DNA of 6,415 bases. It comes from Gammaproteobacteria bacterium UBA4475 (GTDB lineage Bacteria; Pseudomonadota; Gammaproteobacteria; Pseudomonadales; Azotimanducaceae). The notes beneath the pieces are model-generated. The model was not told the origin of the DNA and searched no databases. It worked only from the letters and a program-made list of their open reading frames with translations. Positions within the stretch are counted from its first letter, which is position 1, and every line of letters begins with the position of its first letter. Of the stretch, positions 1-6,415 are shown piece after piece. The position numbers and the translations under genes were made by a program. Location of the stretch: NCBI GenBank assembly GCA_002389265.1, contig DGOD01000022.1:1-6415 (forward strand). Direction: 5' to 3'.

Positions 1-779
1 TCACTCGCGGCAATTGCTTGCGCATAGTCTCCTTTAAGGCGCCACAGCCGTGCTTGCAGCAAATAGAACTCTGTTGTTTCAGCACCAGCCTGTTTTGCGT
101 ATTGAACATAGGATTCGCATTGATCGACTTTTCGAGCGAGTAAGAATAGGTCGGCAAATTTCACAAATTCAGCGGCACCGGGAGTGATCAATCTAAGGTA
201 GTCCCCGTATGTTTTAATAGCCAAGTCATAGTCGCGCAATCGGCCAGCGGCGAGCGCGAGCGCCTGAGCAACCTCGGCATTCGTCGAATCTGACTGCCAA
301 AGTTGTCTCAACAGTCCCACGGATCTGTCCCAGGCACCCAACAGGCCAAATGCTTGCGCTCGAAGCAAGTGACTTGCCTGCGATCGATGAAGAAAGCGGT
401 CAAGTTGTTCTAGCGCGAGTTGAGGTTTATTGAGTGCGAGGAGTAAATTGCAGACATTCACTGAGAAGGGTTCATCCATTCCACCGCTTCGGCCGGCGCG
501 CGCGGCAAGCTCGGCCGCAGACGAATTGTCACCTTTGCTCCGCAGACAGATAGCATAGTTATAGGCGATGTCTGCAGCATCGGGTTCGAGCACTAACGCC
601 ATCGAAAGAAGCGGCTCGGCTTCTGAAAACTGCTGAGCCTGCATTAACACAGTGCCCAGCCCATAGAGCGCATCAACCTGTTGCGAATCTACACTCAACT
701 GCTGGGTATAGAGTCGCTTAGCGACATCGAGGTCGCCCCGGCGGTGTGCCGCCTCAGCTTGCTGAACCAAAGAATCCAT
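1..779 (-). CDS. TPR-repeat protein, N-terminal part (3' end beyond the left edge)
   Basis: Reading leftward from the ATG at 779, the frame is open for 259 codons to the window edge with no stop, so the C-terminal part is missing. It begins MDSLVQQAEAAHRRGDLDVA and continues as helical pairs with TPR signature spacing: small residues (A/G) at helix contacts, Y-G-L-G, and acidic-proline turns such as L-E-P-D. At least six 34-residue-like units can be made out, the first two (residues about 3-70) being clearest and the later ones degenerate. There is no signal peptide or membrane segment, so it is probably cytoplasmic. An in-frame TAA at 791-789 makes the 779 ATG the first possible ATG start; the Shine-Dalgarno is weak (GAG about 14 bases upstream). 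TPRs bind proteins or peptides. N-terminal TPR arrays of this size often precede a catalytic domain (sulfotransferase, glycosyltransferase or oxygenase), but no such domain is visible here. The gene diverges from the oxygenase gene at 929. Confidence 0.88.
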   Translation of the reverse strand, partial: MDSLVQQAEAAHRRGDLDVAKRLYTQQLSVDSQQVDALYGLGTVLMQAQQFSEAEPLLSMALVLEPDAADIAYNYAICLRSKGDNSSAAELAARAGRSGGMDEPFSVNVCNLLLALNKPQLALEQLDRFLHRSQASHLLRAQAFGLLGAWDRSVGLLRQLWQSDSTNAEVAQALALAAGRLRDYDLAIKTYGDYLRLITPGAAEFVKFADLFLLARKVDQCESYVQYAKQAGAETTEFYLLQARLWRLKGDYAQAIAAS

Positions 780-837
780 CGTTATTTTTTACTCAAAAGT
801 GCTGATACCTATCGCTCTAATGCGCGTTGTATGTCTT

Positions 838-866
838 AATATTGTCGCATACCATTTAACTATCAA
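838..866 (-). promoter_or_regulatory. Possible sigma-70-type promoter for the leftward TPR gene
   Basis: On the minus strand there is a -35-like TTGATA (866-861, five of six consensus bases), a 17-base spacer, and a -10-like AATATT (843-838, four of six). Transcription would start near 831, giving a leader of about 50 bases before the ATG at 779. It lies in the divergent intergenic region 780-928. I found no equally good promoter on the plus strand for the oxygenase gene. The call rests on consensus matching by eye only. Confidence 0.35.
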
Positions 867-928
867 GACGCTTTATTTAACGCAGCAATGCTGATCCGGC
901 AATCACTATGACATGCTAGGCTATTAAA

Positions 929-1669
929 ATGATCGTCAACAACACTCTATCGCTTTCACCCGATTTGAAAGCCAATCCCTGGGCGGAAATATTCGCCGAA
1001 AAAGGTCGAGTGCATATTCCAAATTTTCTCTCCGAAGAGTCCGCCTCAACTGTATTCGAATGCCTCGACAGCCAGGCTGCTTGGAATCTTGTTTGCCAAC
1101 AAGACGGAATTCATCAGGATCTAAATGAGAATATCGGTGTTGTTTGGAATGAGGAGCAGCTTGCCCTGTTTACGAAAAAATTGCATGAGCAGGCGAGCTC
1201 GCAGTTTCAGTATATGTATAGAACGATACCCATCTACGATATTTATCACAAGCAGCTCATGCCCGAAAATTTTCTCAATGAAATTTTTAAGTTCCTAAAT
1301 AGCTCGGCTTTTTTAGACTATTTACGCAACACTTTAGCAATGCCAGATATTGAATTCGCCGATGCTCAAGCCACTTGCTATACCAGCGGTGATTTTCTCA
1401 ACAAGCACGATGACAGCGCGCTCGGTAAGAACCGACTAGCGGGGTATGTTTTAAATTTAACACCCGCTTGGAATCCCAATTGGGGCGGAGCGCTCCAGTT
1501 TTATGATTCACACGATAACTGTGTCGACACACTCGTCCCTAGTTACAACGCGCTCAATGTTTTTAGAGTGCCGCAGCCACATGCGGTGACCTACCTGCCC
1601 CCATATGCCCTCGGCAAACGGCTTTCTATTACGGGCTGGCTTCGAGCCGGCGCTGATCCTGGCGCTTAA
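929..1669 (+). CDS. 2OG/Fe(II)-dependent oxygenase, Tpa1/Ofd1-like prolyl hydroxylase type
   Basis: This 246-residue protein is a single double-stranded beta-helix oxygenase that would couple 2OG decarboxylation to hydroxylation of a substrate, using Fe(II) and O2. The iron site is visible: H160-x-D162 in the motif GDFLNKHDD, with the distal histidine H218 in VPQPHAV. R231 in KRLSITGWL is the expected 2OG-carboxylate contact. Between them are the family hallmarks Y-V-L-N-L-T-P (173-179) and W-x-x-N-W-G-G-A-L-Q-F (181-191). Residues 1-130 form the usual helical N-terminal part, including R-V-H-I-P-N-F-L at 27-34, typical of the start of this fold. Yeast Tpa1 hydroxylates a proline of ribosomal protein Rps23; bacterial relatives mostly have unknown substrates, so prolyl specificity is only inferred. 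There is no signal peptide, so it is likely cytoplasmic. An in-frame TAG at 917-919 and a TAGG Shine-Dalgarno (917-920, 8-base spacing) support the start at 929. It converges with the TPR-oxygenase gene across 42 bp. Confidence 0.93.
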   Translation: MIVNNTLSLSPDLKANPWAEIFAEKGRVHIPNFLSEESASTVFECLDSQAAWNLVCQQDGIHQDLNENIGVVWNEEQLALFTKKLHEQASSQFQYMYRTIPIYDIYHKQLMPENFLNEIFKFLNSSAFLDYLRNTLAMPDIEFADAQATCYTSGDFLNKHDDSALGKNRLAGYVLNLTPAWNPNWGGALQFYDSHDNCVDTLVPSYNALNVFRVPQPHAVTYLPPYALGKRLSITGWLRAGADPGA

Positions 1670-1711
1670 TCTTTTCGCTGCGCCTGTCAGCCGAACAAAC
1701 GACGCTCGAAG

Positions 1712-3553
1712 TTATTTCTGCTCGCGAGCAGGCACCACATCGAACGGCGCAGTTAACCTAAAGTCGGCGGTGTCTCCTTCAAAAGCGTAAGTACCATGCC
1801 ATGTGTACGAGGGAAACAACACCAATTGTCCAGCCGCTGGATGAATAACCCTTTCGACCACTTCGCGCTCTCCCAACATAAGCGCGCTTTCACCAAACTT
1901 GATGCATCCGGATTGGCTCGCTTGGTCGGACATGGTGTCTGGCAACGAAATATAGCTCGCCGAGCTAATCCACCCTTCTGGGTGTACATGATTGACATGA
2001 AATCCCTGCGGCTTAAGTTTTACTGACCAAGAACCTGAGAACGTAAACTGGCCGCTCTTTGCTGAAGCCAGTCGACTTAAAAAGGGATGGTTCTCATCGG
2101 GCGAGAACCGCTGCAGGTAGCCTTCGACCACCTGAGTCAGCGCTTCTTTGTAGCTCGCGAGTAGGGGGTTGCGCTTCTGCAACAAGCGCCCCGGCGTCTG
2201 CGTTCCAGACTTCAATGTCTGCTGAGTAGGCGCTACCTGAGCCCGATGCATTTTCAACAACACAGACTCCAATTCAGCGAGAAAGTCGTCAAGACTGCTG
2301 TAGCCTACTGGAACTGGCAGCGTAAATACGCCGATATGGTCTTCGTAATCTATTAGCCATTGATAGCGCTCATCGCCTCGCAATCGCCAGCAAAGCCCTT
2401 GCAAGGCCCACGTGAGCTGATTCAATGGCGCATGTAAGAATAATCGATCAATTACTGCCTGTGCCAAATCATAATTTGCTTGAATAATATGCACTCGCAC
2501 TAAATCTTGTGCGGCACGTAGATCAAATGCTTGCCCAAGAGCCTTGGTGAACGCGATCTGAGCTCGGCTATAGTCGAGTTGATTCGCTGCAAGCCTGCCT
2601 TGTACGTGGAGTAATGCAGCTGTGGTCTCAATTGATAGCGCCTGGTCCAACTGGTGTTGCGCAGTTTCATCGCGCCCTGTAGCACTCAAGCTATTGATGT
2701 AAGACAAGCGCAGGGATATGTCGCGTGGCGACTGTGAAATGGCTTTTTGATAGCTGCGCTCGAGCTCCTCATGTCTACCTGCCTGCCAGTAAAACTCATG
2801 CAGCGTTTCGTGAGCTAGAACAAAGCCAGGATTCTGCTCAATACTCTTTAAATACTCAGACTCTGCCTGTTCATGTTCACCAGACTCAAACAACGCATTC
2901 GCGTAGTTGTAATGAATTTCCGCATTTTTAGGCGCAAGCCCCAGTGCTATTTTGTAGTTCGCAGTCGCAAGAGCTAGCTGCTCATTGAGTTTGTAACACA
3001 GAGCGAGGTTGTGTCTTGCAGTCACATGATTAGGATTAATCTCGAGTGCGCGTTGATAGTATTCTGTAGAGAGTTCGAAATTCTCTAACGCCTTGTGCGC
3101 GTCCCCTAGCCCCGTCAGCGCACCGATGTCTTTTGAGTTTTGCGCGATTGCGCGATCTAACTCGACCACAGCCGCCTCTGGACTCACAGAGATCAGTAAG
3201 AGACCCAAATTTTTTAGAGCGTCTTGGAAATCAGGATTTAATTGTAAAGCTTGCCGATAGTGCTTTTCAGCGAGCAAATCGTTTCCCTGCTTAGCATAAA
3301 CATTGGCTAGGTTATTATGCACCTCTGGCTGTTCCGATTGTCGGGACAAAGAGCGCAGAAAATAGTCTATTGCTGCGCTCAATTGATTCTGATCTGCGCT
3401 TGCTAAACCTGCCAGATGGAGGAGATTTGGCTCCTCGGGTATTTTCTCGAGCAACGCGTTGATCTTCGCTAAGACAGTGGGCTCGTGATTAGTAATCGCC
3501 GTAAACAACTGCCCTAGTAATTGCTGAAACTGCTCGGGATTAATGCCAGCCAT
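1712..3553 (-). CDS. TPR-repeat protein fused to a C-terminal putative 2OG/Fe(II) oxygenase domain
   Basis: The protein has 613 residues from the ATG at 3553. Residues about 43-378 hold nine or ten consecutive 34-residue TPRs; the clearest are 77-110 (N-N-L-A-N-V-Y-A-K-Q-G ... A-L-Q-L-N-P), 143-176, 177-210 and 211-244. A helical linker (about 380-500) leads to an oxygenase-like beta-helix domain at about 503-606. That domain resembles the 'putative 2OG-Fe(II) oxygenase' family (Pfam 2OG-FeII_Oxy_5 type): W-S-V-K-L-K-P-Q-G-F-H-V, N-H-V-H-P (521-525), S-x-x-Y-I-S-L-P (531-538), G-Q-L-V-L-F-P-S-Y-T-W-H (575-586) and a downstream R599. Likely metal ligands are H522, H524 and H586, so the first pair is H-x-H, not the classical H-x-D; R599 could bind 2OG. 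There is no signal peptide, so it is probably cytoplasmic. TPRs may present a polypeptide substrate to the catalytic domain; the reaction is inferred and the substrate unknown. The gene follows the TonB receptor on the same strand, 72 bases after its stop. Confidence 0.9.
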   Translation of the reverse strand: MAGINPEQFQQLLGQLFTAITNHEPTVLAKINALLEKIPEEPNLLHLAGLASADQNQLSAAIDYFLRSLSRQSEQPEVHNNLANVYAKQGNDLLAEKHYRQALQLNPDFQDALKNLGLLLISVSPEAAVVELDRAIAQNSKDIGALTGLGDAHKALENFELSTEYYQRALEINPNHVTARHNLALCYKLNEQLALATANYKIALGLAPKNAEIHYNYANALFESGEHEQAESEYLKSIEQNPGFVLAHETLHEFYWQAGRHEELERSYQKAISQSPRDISLRLSYINSLSATGRDETAQHQLDQALSIETTAALLHVQGRLAANQLDYSRAQIAFTKALGQAFDLRAAQDLVRVHIIQANYDLAQAVIDRLFLHAPLNQLTWALQGLCWRLRGDERYQWLIDYEDHIGVFTLPVPVGYSSLDDFLAELESVLLKMHRAQVAPTQQTLKSGTQTPGRLLQKRNPLLASYKEALTQVVEGYLQRFSPDENHPFLSRLASAKSGQFTFSGSWSVKLKPQGFHVNHVHPEGWISSASYISLPDTMSDQASQSGCIKFGESALMLGEREVVERVIHPAAGQLVLFPSYTWHGTYAFEGDTADFRLTAPFDVVPAREQK

Positions 3554-3559
3554 ATCCTT

Positions 3560-3565
3560 TCCTCT
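3560..3565 (-). promoter_or_regulatory. Ribosome binding site that sets the TPR-oxygenase start at 3553
   Basis: The minus strand reads AGAGGA at 3565-3560, followed by six bases and then ATG (3553-3551), a good Shine-Dalgarno with normal spacing. A TTG at 3571 is in frame and would add six residues (MHRGKD). That TTG sits at the end of the terminator U-tract and would place this ribosome binding site inside the coding region, so the ATG is the better start. Confidence 0.8.
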
Positions 3566-3569
3566 ATGC

Positions 3570-3603
3570 AAAAAAAAACGGCGGGCCTAAGCCCACCGTT
3601 TTT
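3570..3603 (-). terminator. Intrinsic (Rho-independent) terminator after the TonB-dependent receptor gene
   Basis: On the minus strand the RNA forms an 8-bp GC-rich stem, CGGUGGGC (3598-3591) with GCCCGCCG (3586-3579), closed by a four-base UUAG loop (3590-3587). One pair is a G-U wobble. Five flanking A-U pairs (3603-3599 with 3578-3574) extend it to 13 bp, and a run of nine U follows (3578-3570). It begins 22 bases past the receptor stop. The opposite strand also has a five-T run after the hairpin, but no plus-strand gene leads into it. Confidence 0.93.
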
Positions 3604-3625
3604 ACACTTCACTAAAACCCTTAGG

Positions 3626-6415
3626 TTATAGCTTGTAGCTTGCGCTCAAGAACACGCGTGGGCCAAGCAATGAGTACGTTGATGGGAACGTGTTGCTCTG
3701 CTCAGCCGCGGCACCTACAGGATCAGGTAGTGCGTCTGTTGCGTTCTGTACACCAAGAGTCACACGCGCTTTTTCATTAAACTGATAAGCGGCGCTTAGG
3801 TCGAGGTAGTAGATCGAATCGATCTTCGGCGCAGCCAAAGTGCTTGCGTCGACAGGGCCGTTAGCAATGCGATCGTCCTCAACTTCACCTAGGAAGCGTA
3901 ACAGACCTGATACAGTCCATGCACCTGAAGTCAGCGTTGCACGAGTGTTCCAGCTAACGTCTGTGTAAGGTGAGCCACAGGTGTTACCGAAGCTACCTGC
4001 ACAGTTGTCAACTCGGTCAGCCAATGCAGCAACTGGAGTCGTATCAAACTTGTCTAGGAACGTGCTGTTGAACGTCAGGCTCAGAGTAGAACCCGCGCCA
4101 CCGATACCGAAGTCTAGGTCAGTGACGTAGTTAACGTTCACGTCAACGCCGGCTGTTTCGATCAAACCGATGTTTGAGTTCAAGACATTCACGAGACCAA
4201 CGTTACCGTCTGGACGGCGCGAAATCGCCTGACAGAATGGCGAAGCTGCATCTTTAACTACGTTGTAGCAAAGATCGAGCACGTTAGCAGTGCTGCCGCC
4301 TAATACGCTAATCGCGTCTTCGATTTCGATGTTGTAGTAATCGACCGTGATGTCGAGGCCATCCATAGGCTGGATAACAGCACCCACCGTGAAGGTATTA
4401 GAAGTCTCTTCCTTCAGGTTAGGGTTGCCACCGAAGTTGCCCTGAATCTGCGAGTTCGCTTGGACGAAAACACCTACGTCAGCAGCGGCAACGCCTGTTG
4501 CTTGACATAGCGCAGCGTCGGTAGTGCCAGCGATGAAGCCGTTAGATGCACATGGGTCTGATGCACTTGGGAAACCATTGCTTTGACCCAGGAAGAGCTC
4601 AGACACGTTTGGTGCACGAACCGCTTCTTGGTAACCAACTCGGAAGCCAACCATCTCGATAGGTGAGTAGTTGATTGCCGCAGCGAACGATCCAACGCTA
4701 CCGATGTTTGAGTAGTCTGACGTACGAGCAGCAGCCCACAACGTTAGCTCTTCAACCATTGGCTGGCCTTGCATTACAGGTATTGAGATTTCACCGAAGA
4801 AATCTGCTGAGCTGTATCCACCCACAGTAGGCTTACCGGCGTTAAAGCCAAGTACGTCGCCTGATGAGAGGAAGCTGTCTGGACGGAAGCTAGATGAATC
4901 TGCGCGGTGCTCGTAACCGAGAACAACCGAAACAGGGATATCAGAGGTTGGCAGTGTTAACACATCGCCAGAGACGCTTGCCTGAATGATTTCCTGCTCG
5001 ATGCTCGTTAGGTTAGTTGCGCCGATGTTAACGAAGTCAATCGCGGCTTGCGAGATGTTACCCGCGCCGAAGATGTTAATTGGCGCACAGCCACCCGACG
5101 TGTCCTGACAAGCAAGACCGTCGTCAGTTACTGCAGCAGCTTGGACGAATCGCGAAGCAGACACGTCATTATTTAGCACGTTGCTGTTGTCGAGATTAGA
5201 GAAGCTATAAGACGCATCGAATGACCAAGTGTCAGTGATATCGCCTGAAGTGCCCAATAGAATACGGAACGAATCGCGCGTATCAACAGACTGACGTGAG
5301 CCGTTTTCAACCATACGACGACCAATGTACAGTGGGATATTGCCGTTAGCGTCAGCAGTAGCAAGCGATGCTGGTGTATTTAACGCCGCTTGTGCATTAG
5401 GACCAAAGAACGCGCTGTTCGGGTTTACGAATACCGACGTAAACGCAGGTGTAGGCGCAAGCTCTTGTGGCACTAAGTTATGTGAGAAGTTCATCTCACT
5501 GTAGATCTCTACCGTGTCAGTGATGTCGTAATGACCCATGGCAGTAAGTAGGTAACGCTCTTGCGGTAACTGCAGGAAGTTATCTGGCGCATAGTTGAAG
5601 CGATCACCAGGCTCTTGCCATGCACGGCCTTCGCCATTCGAATCAAAGATGCCGAGCGTGTCGCCGTTAGGAAGTGTCGGGCCACCAAATACGCGAGTAC
5701 CAGGAACGCCTGATGAGCCGCCCGGAACGAGTGCTGGCTTGCCACCGACTGTACTGTCGAGCAATGCATTGCTTGAGAAATCACGTGCGTCAGAGAAAAG
5801 CGCTTTACGTGAGAGGTATGAGGCGTAAAGAACCGCGTTACCACGGCCTTCATCGAAGTTTCCGCCGATAGTGATATCGAAGTTGTAACGCTCAGCGTCG
5901 CCTTCGCTTGTGATGTCGTAGAGGCTGGTAATTTCCATGCCTTCGAAATCGTCGACTAGCTGGAAGTTAACAACACCCGCTAAAGCATCGGAACCGTATA
6001 CGGCAGAAGCACCACCGGTTAGTACGTCAACTTGCTTGATCAATGTAGCTGGGATTGAGTTAAGGTCGACAACGCCCGTCTGTGTGGCGGGGATGTAACG
6101 ACGACCGTTAACTAGAACCAGCGTACGAGCAGTGCCCAGACCGCGAAGGTCAACACGCGCTGTACCGTCGCCTGGGTTGTTTGAGCTAGCACCAAACGAA
6201 GGAAGAGTTGACGGAAGTTCGTTCAACTTCTGTTCGATGTTTACAATACCTGAAATTTGGAATTCTTCACCAGACACAGTAGTAAACGGGCTAACAGCTG
6301 AGAGATCTGCACGCTGAATGCGTGAGCCTGTAATAACGACTTCTTCGATCATCTCATCTTGAGCGAAGACGTTTGGAGCGATACCCACAGAACCTGTGCC
6401 AGCGATAGCAGCAAA
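3626..6415 (-). CDS. TonB-dependent outer-membrane receptor (N-terminus cut by the right edge)
   Basis: The frame is open from the window edge to TAA at 3628-3626, giving 929 residues here. Residues 1-18 in the window (FAAIAGTGSVGIAPNVFA) are the end of a signal peptide, with cleavage likely before Q-D-E-M; the true start lies past 6415. The GTG at 6388 falls inside this peptide and is not the start. The TonB box E-E-V-V-I-T (6346-6329) follows at once. The plug domain has V-D-L-R-G-L-G (residues 88-94), L-V-N-G-R-R (101-106) and G-G-A-S-A-V-Y-G-S-D-A-L-A-G-V-V-N-F (134-151). The remaining approximately 770 residues are beta-barrel, with alternating hydrophobic strands and loops rich in N, G and S. 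Four close cysteine pairs (around 5087-5110, 4505-4555, 4230-4275 and 3975-4010) could be loop disulfides. Such receptors import ligands across the outer membrane using TonB-ExbB-ExbD energy. The ligand cannot be assigned; no siderophore, cobalamin or glycan-utilisation gene is next to it. A strong terminator follows the stop. Confidence 0.95.
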   Translation of the reverse strand, partial: FAAIAGTGSVGIAPNVFAQDEMIEEVVITGSRIQRADLSAVSPFTTVSGEEFQISGIVNIEQKLNELPSTLPSFGASSNNPGDGTARVDLRGLGTARTLVLVNGRRYIPATQTGVVDLNSIPATLIKQVDVLTGGASAVYGSDALAGVVNFQLVDDFEGMEITSLYDITSEGDAERYNFDITIGGNFDEGRGNAVLYASYLSRKALFSDARDFSSNALLDSTVGGKPALVPGGSSGVPGTRVFGGPTLPNGDTLGIFDSNGEGRAWQEPGDRFNYAPDNFLQLPQERYLLTAMGHYDITDTVEIYSEMNFSHNLVPQELAPTPAFTSVFVNPNSAFFGPNAQAALNTPASLATADANGNIPLYIGRRMVENGSRQSVDTRDSFRILLGTSGDITDTWSFDASYSFSNLDNSNVLNNDVSASRFVQAAAVTDDGLACQDTSGGCAPINIFGAGNISQAAIDFVNIGATNLTSIEQEIIQASVSGDVLTLPTSDIPVSVVLGYEHRADSSSFRPDSFLSSGDVLGFNAGKPTVGGYSSADFFGEISIPVMQGQPMVEELTLWAAARTSDYSNIGSVGSFAAAINYSPIEMVGFRVGYQEAVRAPNVSELFLGQSNGFPSASDPCASNGFIAGTTDAALCQATGVAAADVGVFVQANSQIQGNFGGNPNLKEETSNTFTVGAVIQPMDGLDITVDYYNIEIEDAISVLGGSTANVLDLCYNVVKDAASPFCQAISRRPDGNVGLVNVLNSNIGLIETAGVDVNVNYVTDLDFGIGGAGSTLSLTFNSTFLDKFDTTPVAALADRVDNCAGSFGNTCGSPYTDVSWNTRATLTSGAWTVSGLLRFLGEVEDDRIANGPVDASTLAAPKIDSIYYLDLSAAYQFNEKARVTLGVQNATDALPDPVGAAAEQSNTFPSTYSLLGPRVFLSASYKL

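Noticed and set aside
883..893. Short inverted repeat CAGCA-A-TGCTG in the divergent intergenic region
   Set aside because: Five-base arms are expected by chance, and no adjacent regulator gene or second copy supports an operator.
1635..1651. Hairpin GCTGGCT-TCG-AGCCGGC near the end of the 246-aa oxygenase gene
   Set aside because: It is inside the coding region, the stem contains a wobble pair, and no T-run follows directly, so it was not called a terminator.
1718..1731. Perfect 14-bp palindrome CTGCTCGCGAGCAG
   Set aside because: It lies within the last codons of the TPR-oxygenase gene, has no loop and no following T-run, and no second copy was noticed. It reads as ordinary coding sequence (A-R-E-Q), so neither terminator nor operator is supported.
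1605..1790. 61-codon plus-strand frame spanning the convergent junction
   Set aside because: It overlaps the ends of both oxygenase genes in a shadow frame and has no credible ribosome binding site or domain.
3554..3571. TTG start giving a 619-aa TPR-oxygenase
   Set aside because: It overlaps the terminator U-tract, lacks its own Shine-Dalgarno, and would swallow the good AGAGGA site that serves the ATG at 3553.
5509..5853. Open frame of 114 codons on the minus strand inside the receptor gene
   Set aside because: It lies wholly within the receptor coding sequence in another frame, and the peptide has no recognisable domain while the receptor frame is strongly conserved in type. The other short frames inside the large genes were rejected for the same reason.

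Overview
The window shows four protein-coding genes and no RNA genes, insertion sequences or CRISPR array. Base composition is moderate. The outer-membrane receptor, the TPR proteins and the 2-oxoglutarate (2OG)/Fe(II) oxygenases together point to a Gram-negative bacterium, most plausibly a marine or aquatic gammaproteobacterium. That placement is inferred from gene types, not from a marker gene.

Layout, left to right. (1) 1-779, minus strand: the N-terminal 259 codons of a tetratricopeptide-repeat (TPR) protein that runs off the left edge. (2) 780-928: a divergent intergenic region with a plausible minus-strand promoter. (3) 929-1669, plus strand: a complete 246-aa 2OG/Fe(II) oxygenase of the Tpa1/Ofd1-like prolyl-hydroxylase type. 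(4) 1712-3553, minus strand: a complete 613-aa fusion of about nine or ten TPRs with a C-terminal putative 2OG/Fe(II) oxygenase domain. It faces gene 3 tail to tail across 42 bp. (5) 3570-3603: a strong intrinsic terminator. (6) 3626-6415, minus strand: a TonB-dependent outer-membrane receptor complete at its C terminus but cut by the right edge inside its signal peptide.

The likely theme is a receptor locus with accessory protein- or peptide-modifying enzymes. A TonB-dependent transporter sits immediately upstream of a TPR-oxygenase, and a second, unrelated-family oxygenase and a second TPR protein lie beside it. TPRs normally bind peptides or proteins, so the TPR-oxygenase may hydroxylate a polypeptide. 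Its substrate, and any functional link to the receptor, cannot be read from the sequence. The terminator between the receptor and the TPR-oxygenase leaves almost no room for a separate promoter, which suggests the second gene is expressed by partial readthrough.

Two start-site corrections matter. The TPR-oxygenase most likely begins at the ATG at 3553, not at a TTG at 3571. The receptor does not begin at the GTG at 6388: its frame stays open to the window edge and encodes the rest of a signal peptide.
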